From: Pseudomonadota bacterium
GTDB taxonomy: Bacteria; Myxococcota_A; Polyangia; Polyangiales; Sandaracinaceae
Reading direction: 5' to 3'
DNA: 9,107 nucleotides
Assembly: GCA_023427125.1 (NCBI GenBank)
Contig: JAEZBP010000327.1
Coordinates: 1-9,107, forward strand
Shown here: positions 1 through 5,281 of the stretch, piece after piece
Layout: each line of letters begins with the position of its first letter
How positions within the stretch are numbered: the stretch's first letter is position 1
Translations under genes and position numbers: made by a program
Notes under the pieces: generated by a model
The model's database searches: none
What the model was told of the DNA's origin: nothing
Seen by the model: the letters and a program-made list of their open reading frames with translations, nothing else

Positions 1-2
1 CC

Positions 3-668
3 ATCACCCCAGAGGGCATCACGCCGACCCGCGACGCGGTGACCTTCGCGCTCGGCCGCCTGCGCGCGTCGAGCGCCGACGAGGCGCGCTACCTCGTGCT
101 CGCGACCGACGGCGCGGCCACCGTCTGCCTCGGCTGCGACGCGGCCTGCTCCTGGGAAGCGATGGACCGCGACAACGACGCGCTCGTCGAGGACGTGCGC
201 CGCGCCGCCGCCGACGACGGCATCCGCACCTTCGTGATCGGCGTCCCCGGCTCGGCCAGCTACCGCGGCGTGCTCTCCCGCATTGCGAGCGCCGCAGGCA
301 GCGCGCGCGCCGGCTGCAGCGACGCGGGCCCGCTCTACTGCCACTACGACCTCACCGATCCCTCGCTCGACTTCGCGACCGCGCTCCGCGAGGTCCTCGG
401 CGAGATCGGCGAGTCGGTGCTGAGCTGCGAGTACACGATCCCGCCGAACCCCGACGGCGCGTTCGACGCGACGAAGGTCAACGTCCGCCTGGTCGACGAC
501 GCCGGCGACACCACGACGATCCCGCGCGACCCGAGCCGCGCCGACGGCTGGGACTACACCGACGACGGCGCCCGCATCCTCCTCCACGGCCCCGCCTGCG
601 AGCGCGCACAGTCGCTGCGTATGGGCCGCATCGACGTCCTCTTCGGCTGCCCGACCGAGCTCATTTGA
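3..668 (+). CDS. vWA (MIDAS) domain protein, C-terminal part
   Basis: This is the 3' part of a gene that begins before the window; the frame is open from the first complete codon and ends at TGA 666-668, leaving 221 visible residues. Two MIDAS elements are visible: the TPT threonine motif (bases 21-29, in ITPTRDAV) and the third-motif aspartate in LVLATDG (Asp codon at 108). The DxSxS first motif must lie upstream of the window. A Cys cluster (CLGCDAAC) follows the LATDG strand. A Cys-bearing, probably beta-rich C-terminal tail follows, ending in LFGCPTELI. vWA domains of this kind bind ligands through a divalent metal; in Myxococcota they are common in exported lipoproteins. Export cannot be checked here because the N-terminus is missing. 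The ligand is unknown. A GTG at 39 could be read as a start, but it falls inside the conserved fold, so I treat the gene as truncated by the window edge. Confidence 0.85.
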   Translation: MTPEGITPTRDAVTFALGRLRASSADEARYLVLATDGAATVCLGCDAACSWEAMDRDNDALVEDVRRAAADDGIRTFVIGVPGSASYRGVLSRIASAAGSARAGCSDAGPLYCHYDLTDPSLDFATALREVLGEIGESVLSCEYTIPPNPDGAFDATKVNVRLVDDAGDTTTIPRDPSRADGWDYTDDGARILLHGPACERAQSLRMGRIDVLFGCPTELI

Positions 669-1033
669 GTCTGCTGCAGCTCGAGCCACGTCGGTCGCGC
701 CGGAACGGATCAACCGCAAAGAGCGCAAGGAGCACGGCGGTGCGCCGTGCTCGAGGCACCAGGCGAGCACCATCTTCCTCTCGCTCGCCCCTCTTTGCGT
801 TCTCTGCGTTCTCCGCGGTTTCAATCGCTCGAAGAGCAGCATCGAGCGCCCGGACCGGGGACGAGCTGCGTTCCCCGAGCGCCGTGATTCTGCGACCGCC
901 TCCGACACGACTCGATGACGCGGCTCGCTCACCAGAGCTCGACCGGATCGAGGCGTGGAACGACGGATCCGGAGCGCTGGGCCGGGAGACGGTGTGCCTT
1001 GCACGCCTCACGCGCTCCGAATACAAGGGCCGC
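669..1033. other. Intergenic region with an inverted repeat
   Basis: No convincing gene lies in these 365 bases. The frame of the downstream TPR gene is open back to 665, but the translation is Arg/Ser-rich and low in complexity and runs through the inverted repeat at 712-821, so I do not regard it as coding. The part after the repeat (822-1033) shows no hairpin followed by T residues. A weak promoter-like pair, TTGCAC (999-1004) and TACAAG (1022-1027) spaced by 17 bases, lies just before the chosen start, but it would place transcription start at the start codon itself, so I do not call it. Confidence 0.6.
712..821. repeat. Inverted repeat with 9-base-period arms and nested hairpin
   Basis: The left arm (712-732) begins AACCGCAAAGAGCGCAAGGA. 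The right arm (791-821) is its inverse in kind: three consecutive 9-mers, CTCTTTGCG, TTCTCTGCG and TTCTCCGCG, followed by GTTT. Between the arms, 730-738 (GAGCACGGC) and 744-752 (GCCGTGCTC) form a perfect 9-bp stem with a 5-base loop. No coding capacity is apparent, and no T-run follows the inner hairpin, so a classical terminator is unlikely. The same 9-mer unit recurs at 5167-5200, which argues for a dispersed genomic repeat family rather than chance. From memory, intergenic repeats built on AACCGCAGAG-like units are common in many soil bacteria, but the family name and function are not known to me. Confidence 0.75.
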
Positions 1034-1738
1034 TTGGGCACCCTCAAGCACGCACTCCTCGCGTTCGTCCTCCTCACACCGGCCTCTCTGTCGGCACAGG
1101 CAGCGCCGGAGGAGGCGGATGCTTCCGGTGCGGAGCCCGCCGACGCGGGCGGCGTCGACGAGGAGGCCCGCTCGGTCTTCCGCGCTGGCGAGACCGCGTT
1201 CAACGGCGCGCGCTACGCCGACGCGCTCGCGCACTTCCGGCGGGCGCACGAGCTGAGCGGCCGTCCCGAGCTCCTCTACAACATCGGCGTCGCGGCCGAT
1301 CGCCTTCGACGGGATGAGGAGGCCCTCGCCGCGTTCGAGGGGTTCGTGGCGGAGGTCGCCGATCACCCGCGGCTCCGGGACGCGCACGCGCGCATCGAGG
1401 TGCTCCGTGCCCAGATCGCCGGGCGTCCGGGCGACGCTGCGCCGAGCGGTGGCGACGTCACGCCGCACGTGATCGGGTCGGCCGCCCTCGCGGTGGGTGG
1501 GCTCGCCGGGGTGGTCGCGGCGATCGTGGGGATGGCGGCGCCGGCGGGCTGCCTCGAGAGCGACGGGCTCGGGTGCATCGAGGAGGAGGTCACCTCGTGG
1601 GCGGGGGTGGGGGTCTACGGCGGCCTGGGGCTGGCTGCGCTGGTGGGCGCGACGGTCTGGTTGATCGTCGGGCTCTCGGGTGGATCGGAGGAGCGGGCCG
1701 CCGCTTCGCGCGCCGTGGCGCAAGGGTGGGCATTTTGA
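1034..1738 (+). CDS. Exported TPR protein with two C-terminal membrane helices
   Basis: With a TTG start at 1034 the product has 234 residues. Residues 1-22 form a signal peptide with a short positive n-region, a hydrophobic core (ALLAFVLLTPASL) and an SAQA-type cleavage site. After an acidic/Ala-rich linker come two TPR-like helix pairs, about residues 43-75 (EEARSVFRAGETAFNGARYADAL) and 78-110 (PELLYNIGVAADRLRRDEEAL). Two membrane helices follow at about 146-169 and 188-214, joined by a loop with Cys173 and Cys181. TPRs mediate protein-protein contacts; here they should lie in the periplasm next to the membrane anchor. The start is uncertain: AAGGG at 1025-1029 sits only 4 bases before TTG, and a GTG at 992 would add 14 residues. 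The stop overlaps the next start (TTGA), indicating coupling. The partner and role are unknown; it is not a recognised named gene. Confidence 0.75.
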   Translation: MGTLKHALLAFVLLTPASLSAQAAPEEADASGAEPADAGGVDEEARSVFRAGETAFNGARYADALAHFRRAHELSGRPELLYNIGVAADRLRRDEEALAAFEGFVAEVADHPRLRDAHARIEVLRAQIAGRPGDAAPSGGDVTPHVIGSAALAVGGLAGVVAAIVGMAAPAGCLESDGLGCIEEEVTSWAGVGVYGGLGLAALVGATVWLIVGLSGGSEERAAASRAVAQGWAF

Positions 1739-2835
1739 GCCGGTTCCTTCATGGGTTGCTCGTCCTGATGCTCGCGCAGGGCTGCGTGTACGAGCGCCGG
1801 TGCGCCGACGGCGTGGAGCGCCGCGGGGACGATTGCGTGCGGGTCAACGAGCTCGACGGCGGGCGCTTCGACGCGGGCCCCGTCGACGCGAACCAGGTCG
1901 ACGCAAACCAGGTCGACGCGCCGAGCGCGACGTGCGGCGACGGGCGCGTCGAGGGCGACGAGCAGTGCGACGACGGGGCGAACGGGTTCGAGGACGCCTG
2001 CCACGACGACTGCACGATCGCGTGCGACAGCGACGCCGACTGCCCCCTCTCCACGATCGCGCTCTGCGACGGCGCCGAGCGCTGCACGGCGGAGCGGCGC
2101 TGCGTGGCCTTCGACCCGGCGAGCTGCGACGACTCGAGCGCCTGCACGGCCGACAGCTGCGACTCGGCGCTCGGCTGCGTCAACGCGCTGATCGACGCGG
2201 ACTCGGACGGCGAGGCGTCGATCGCGCTCGGCGCGTGCGGGACCGACTGCGACGACACGGACAGCGACCGCTCGATGGGCGCGACCGAGGTGTGCAACGG
2301 CGTCGACGACGACTGCGACTCCCAGGTGGACGACGGCTTCGAGTGCGCGCAGAGCGCGGACGTCCCGTGCACGGCCTGCGGTCACGCCGGCCGCCGCCGC
2401 TGCGGTGCCGGCTGCACGTGGACGAGCGAGTGCTTCGACTTCCTGTTCTCGGAGCTGTACGACGGGACGGATCCGCGCCTGACGCACGCGTGCGGGGCTG
2501 CGTGCGGCGAGAGCGGCGCCTGGTGCTTGAATGCGGCCGACTCCCCGTGCGAGTCGGTCAGCGGAGGCCCCGACGTCGAGCTGCCCCCGGGGCGCTACCA
2601 GGCCGAGTTCCGGATCGCCTACAGCGGAAGTGGGAGCAGCGTGCGCCTCTCGGTCTACGACGGCAGCAGCCGGCTCGGCTTCGCCGATCACTCGATGCTC
2701 ACCTTCAACAGCACGATCACCGTGCCGTTCATGGTGGCCGCGTGCGGCAACTCGGTCCGCGTGCGGGCCGCGTCGATGGCCGGCTCTGCGCTGACGTTCT
2801 TCAGCGTCCGCATCCTGCGTATCGGCGAGCTCTGA
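1735..2835 (+). CDS. Cys-rich MopE-motif lipoprotein
   Basis: The TTG start at 1735 overlaps the upstream TGA and has AAGGG at 1722-1726, 8 bases away; a GTG at 1726 is the alternative. The product has 366 residues. Residues 1-17 are a lipoprotein-like signal ending in LAQGC (lipid Cys17; the lipobox is not canonical). An Asp-rich linker (about 35-65) includes a VDANQ repeat. Residues 67-97 (CGDGRVEGDEQCDDG...) match the myxococcal Cys-rich DUF4215 repeat. Residues 154-204 carry one complete putative metal-binding MopE motif (DCDDTDSD then VCNGVDDDCDSQVDDG). The C-terminal part, about 237-366, looks like a beta-sandwich (PGRYQAEFRIAY, SVRLSVYDGSSRLGF, SVRVRAASM) that I cannot assign to a family. 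It is probably anchored in the outer membrane and binds a divalent metal. Despite the family name, copper binding should not be assumed; the Asp pattern suggests calcium equally well. The ligand is unknown. Confidence 0.85.
   Translation: MSRFLHGLLVLMLAQGCVYERRCADGVERRGDDCVRVNELDGGRFDAGPVDANQVDANQVDAPSATCGDGRVEGDEQCDDGANGFEDACHDDCTIACDSDADCPLSTIALCDGAERCTAERRCVAFDPASCDDSSACTADSCDSALGCVNALIDADSDGEASIALGACGTDCDDTDSDRSMGATEVCNGVDDDCDSQVDDGFECAQSADVPCTACGHAGRRRCGAGCTWTSECFDFLFSELYDGTDPRLTHACGAACGESGAWCLNAADSPCESVSGGPDVELPPGRYQAEFRIAYSGSGSSVRLSVYDGSSRLGFADHSMLTFNSTITVPFMVAACGNSVRVRAASMAGSALTFFSVRILRIGEL
1882..1920 (+). repeat. 15-base in-frame tandem repeat, 2.6 copies
   Basis: Units at 1882-1896 (GTCGACGCGAACCAG) and 1897-1911 (GTCGACGCAAACCAG) differ at one base, and a partial third copy occupies 1912-1920. 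The repeat encodes VDANQ twice plus VDA in the linker that follows the lipoprotein signal. It is a short coding repeat in a flexible Asp-rich spacer and could vary in number between strains. Confidence 0.9.
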
Positions 2836-2994
2836 TCGGCGCCCCTCGACGTCCCGCGAGAGCCGCTCGTCACCGCAAGACGCGCTTCGCGCCCGTCCTC
2901 ACGCGGAGCGATCACCTCTTGCGCGGCGGCGGGATGTGGCTCGGCGTGGGGTGAGCGGCCAAGATGTGACGGCATCGTCCCCCAGGGGCTGTCA

Positions 2995-3450
2995 TTGTCC
3001 GACGAGACACATCGCGGCTCGAAAACAACGGTCGCCGGAGCGGTCCTCGTGGGCGTCCTCCTGGTCACGTCGAGCACCGGCTGTTGGCGTCCTCAGGCGA
3101 GCGCGGGGCCCGCAGCGCTGCCGAGCTCGCACCGGGGCTTGCCGGGTGGCTCGCGGGCGGACTACGGGATCGCCGGCGCCGCGCTGAGCGTGACGATGGA
3201 CGGGCCGAGCCCCGGCTCGGTGTCGCTGGTCGGGACCTCGACCGACGCGAGCGGCCAGAGCTCGTACTCGGAGATCGACGTAGGGCGCTCCGTCGATGAC
3301 GTGGTGAGGCCGCGCGTGGGTCCACCTTCCGCGACCGAAGAACAGCGCGGCTACATGGACGCGCTCGTGCCCGGCGACCGCCGCGATCGTGAACGGCTCG
3401 ACGATGCGGAGCGCGCGCCGCCGATCGATGGGCACCTGCCGGCGCAGTAG
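2995..3450 (+). CDS. Short putative lipoprotein, function unknown
   Basis: The product has 151 residues and starts with TTG, supported by AGGGG at 2984-2988, 6 bases upstream. Residues about 10-31 form a hydrophobic segment (TTVAGAVLVGVLLVTSSTGC) with Cys in a lipobox-like position (STGC), suggesting an envelope lipoprotein. The rest has no recognised domain: a Gly/Ser/Pro-rich stretch to about residue 65, a short possible beta segment (GSVSLVGTSTDASGQSS), then a charged tail (DRRDRERLDDAERAPP). G/C-rich third positions continue throughout. It ends two bases before the convergent stop of the LamG lipoprotein gene. I do not recognise the family and give no function. A spurious open frame is possible given the high GC, but the ribosome site plus signal sequence argue for a real gene. 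Confidence 0.55.
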   Translation: MSDETHRGSKTTVAGAVLVGVLLVTSSTGCWRPQASAGPAALPSSHRGLPGGSRADYGIAGAALSVTMDGPSPGSVSLVGTSTDASGQSSYSEIDVGRSVDDVVRPRVGPPSATEEQRGYMDALVPGDRRDRERLDDAERAPPIDGHLPAQ

Positions 3451-3452
3451 GG

Positions 3453-4931
3453 CTACGGATCGAGCCAGCGGAAGAGGGCGAAGCGGCTGGTGGTGATGCC
3501 GCTCGGGCCGGCGCGGTGGTGGCGGGTGAGCTCGCGGCCCTCGAGCGCTCGATCGTAGATGGCGACCTCGTCGATCGCGCCGCGGTAGCTGAGCGGCATC
3601 TCGCCGGTCGGGCGGTGGCCGATGAAGAGATCGCCCGCCAACACCAGCGGCGCGGTGGCGGCGGTCTCGCCGATCATCCGGCCGTCGAGGTAGAGCCGGC
3701 CGGTCTCGCCGTCGAAGGTCGCCGCGACGTGGTGCCAGGCGCCCGGCGAGACGGCAGCCTCGGCCGACATGAGCGTCGGCGCCTCGCCGTCCTGGCCGGG
3801 GAAGGCCACGTACAGGCGATCGCCGCGATCGTGGCTCCACAAGCGCACGCCCGGGGTGGTGAGATCGTTGAGCTCGAGGATCGGGCCGCGCGTCTCCGCG
3901 CTGTCCGGCTTGATCCAGGCCTCGAAGGTCAGCTCGTCCGCGCTCGCCAGCGCGGCGATCGCCGCGACGCGCACCACGGCGTCGTCGCTCGCGAAGCGCA
4001 GCGAGCCGCCCTCGTCGAGGTCGAGGGGCACGCCTCCGTCGAGCTGCGGGCCGGCGTCGGGCGGCGGCTCGGCGGGGATCCGCCCGATCGCGCCCGAGGG
4101 ATCGTGCAGGACGGTGGCGCTCAGGGTGCCGCCGTTGACGTTGCCGCTCGAGTCGGTGGCGAGGATGCCGTCCTCCTCGTCGAAGCGCAGGAACGCGAGC
4201 GGCGAGGACTCCTTCACGATCCCTTCGTACGAGGTCGTGAGGCAGAGCGCCGACTGGCGGGGCGCGCCGCAGGTCACGTCGCAGTGGCCGCTCGCGCACT
4301 CGAGGTCGCTCCGGCACGCCCAGCCGTTGGTGCGGAGCGGCCGGCAGGTGCCCCACATGCCCGGGCGCCACGCGTCGGCGAGCGAGCAGAACGTGCCGGG
4401 CTCGCAGTCGTGCGGGTGCGAGCACGCGTCGTCGGTGCGCGGCTCGCACTCGGCCTCGGTGCTGCTGTCGGCGGCGCGCAGGTGGAGGCGGCAGGCGAGG
4501 CCGCGCGTGCAGGAGAGGGCGGACTCGCGCAGCGACGAGTCCTGGAGGTTCGGCGGCGTGCAGTCGGCGCCCTGGACGCCGGTGCCGGCGAACGCGCCGA
4601 CGAGCGCCGCGTAGTCGAGCGGCTCCTGCCAGCAGCCTTCGGCGCGCGCGCGGATCGACTCGACGAGGGCGAGGCCGGCCACCGGGTCGTAGGCGAGGCG
4701 CGCGTCGTCGACGAGCGGCTGGATGGAGTCCGCGCACTCCTCGGTCTGCTCCTCCACGCAGCGCGGCGAGCGCGAGTCGCAGCAGCGCGCGTCGGCGCTG
4801 CAGACGATCTGGACGATCTGCGCGCAGAGCTCGTCGGCGGGGACCTCCTCGATCTCGTCGGGCTCATCGGGCACGCATCCGGCGAGCACGAGGGGGAGGA
4901 TGAAGACCAAGGTACGGCGAAGACGGTCCAT
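3453..4931 (-). CDS. LamG-domain Cys-rich lipoprotein
   Basis: Starting at ATG 4929-4931, the product has 492 residues; a GTG at 4938-4940 would add three. Residues 1-19 are a textbook lipoprotein signal (RRTLVFILPLVLAGC, lipid Cys19). Residues about 36-100 form a Cys-rich helical module (CAQIVQIVCSADARCC...C) often seen in myxobacterial lipoproteins. Residues about 124-221 contain many further Cys in CxxxxxC patterns (CEPGTFC, CRSDLECASGHC). Residues about 243-474 form a concanavalin A-like/LamG fold (Laminin_G_3 type): LAFLRFDE at the first strand, LTFEAWIKPD, WHHVAATFDGETGRLYLDG and the ending DEVAIYDRAL. Such domains bind carbohydrates or proteins at the surface; the ligand is not predictable. 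No Shine-Dalgarno site is evident before either start, so the transcript may be leaderless or poorly initiated. The gene converges with the short lipoprotein gene and diverges from the M23 gene. Confidence 0.92.
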   Translation of the reverse strand: MDRLRRTLVFILPLVLAGCVPDEPDEIEEVPADELCAQIVQIVCSADARCCDSRSPRCVEEQTEECADSIQPLVDDARLAYDPVAGLALVESIRARAEGCWQEPLDYAALVGAFAGTGVQGADCTPPNLQDSSLRESALSCTRGLACRLHLRAADSSTEAECEPRTDDACSHPHDCEPGTFCSLADAWRPGMWGTCRPLRTNGWACRSDLECASGHCDVTCGAPRQSALCLTTSYEGIVKESSPLAFLRFDEEDGILATDSSGNVNGGTLSATVLHDPSGAIGRIPAEPPPDAGPQLDGGVPLDLDEGGSLRFASDDAVVRVAAIAALASADELTFEAWIKPDSAETRGPILELNDLTTPGVRLWSHDRGDRLYVAFPGQDGEAPTLMSAEAAVSPGAWHHVAATFDGETGRLYLDGRMIGETAATAPLVLAGDLFIGHRPTGEMPLSYRGAIDEVAIYDRALEGRELTRHHRAGPSGITTSRFALFRWLDP

Positions 4932-5281
4932 CGCGATCACTGTAAAGCAACTCCGGTGCCCGGGATCGCGCGTTTCTCGGGTGCGCGCCTCGCGATCGCG
5001 ACGCCGCGTGCTGCGCGTATCCGGCGCGATCCTCCCGCCCGCGGCGGCTCGCTGCGTCCAGCTTTCGGTCGGCGCGCGCGCGCGGTGCGATCGCGAGTCC
5101 GCAGTCCCTCGCGCTCTCGCGATGTGCGGGTGTGCGCGGCGCGCGCATCGAAGGATCTTCGGGTCCCTCTCTGCGCTCTTTGCGCTCTCTGCGGTTCAAA
5201 TTCGGCGCGGTGGACGTGAGCGCGCCAGGGCGGTCGGCACCATCGCGGCCGAGGCACGCTCCTTGATAAGCTCTGCGAGCC
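4932..5281. other. Divergent intergenic region
   Basis: This 350-base stretch separates two divergent envelope-protein genes and must hold both promoters, but I see no convincing -35/-10 pair on either strand. It contains short alternating CG runs (5072-5084; again around 5132-5148), two GCGATCGC palindromes (about 4993 and 5087) and the one-armed 9-base-period repeat at 5167-5200. Open frames across it on both strands are Arg/Ser-rich by-products of high GC, and I see no gene. Confidence 0.6.
5167..5200. repeat. Second copy of the 9-base-period repeat (one arm)
   Basis: Three consecutive 9-mers, CTCTCTGCG, CTCTTTGCG and CTCTCTGCG, are followed by GTTCAAA. This is the same unit and orientation as the right arm of the repeat at 791-821. 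No matching left arm (AACCGC...) was found within the preceding 230 bases, so the copy is half an element or its partner has decayed. It ends 81 bases before the GTG of the M23 gene. Confidence 0.75.

Noticed and set aside
730..752. Rho-independent terminator for the vWA gene
   Set aside because: The hairpin is perfect but no T-run follows, and it is centred in a larger inverted repeat.
999..1027. Sigma-70-like promoter TTGCAC-N17-TACAAG before the TPR gene
   Set aside because: The match to consensus is poor, and the predicted transcription start coincides with the chosen TTG start codon, which would give a leaderless TTG message.
665..1033. N-terminal extension of the TPR gene back to 665
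   Set aside because: It would translate the inverted repeat and Arg/Ser-rich sequence and would bury the signal peptide in the interior of the protein.
2874..2923. Possible decayed third copy of the inverted repeat (CGCAAGA at 2874-2880, TCTTGCG at 2917-2923)
   Set aside because: Only a 7-bp match with no 9-base periodicity, so chance is a sufficient explanation.
5072..5084. Alternating CG run as Z-DNA or a regulatory site
   Set aside because: It is only 13 bases in a GC-rich genome where such runs are expected.
3516..5219. Plus-strand open frame of 567 codons opposite the LamG gene
   Set aside because: It is low-complexity Ala/Arg/Val-rich sequence and a shadow of the LamG lipoprotein, which has a clear signal and fold.
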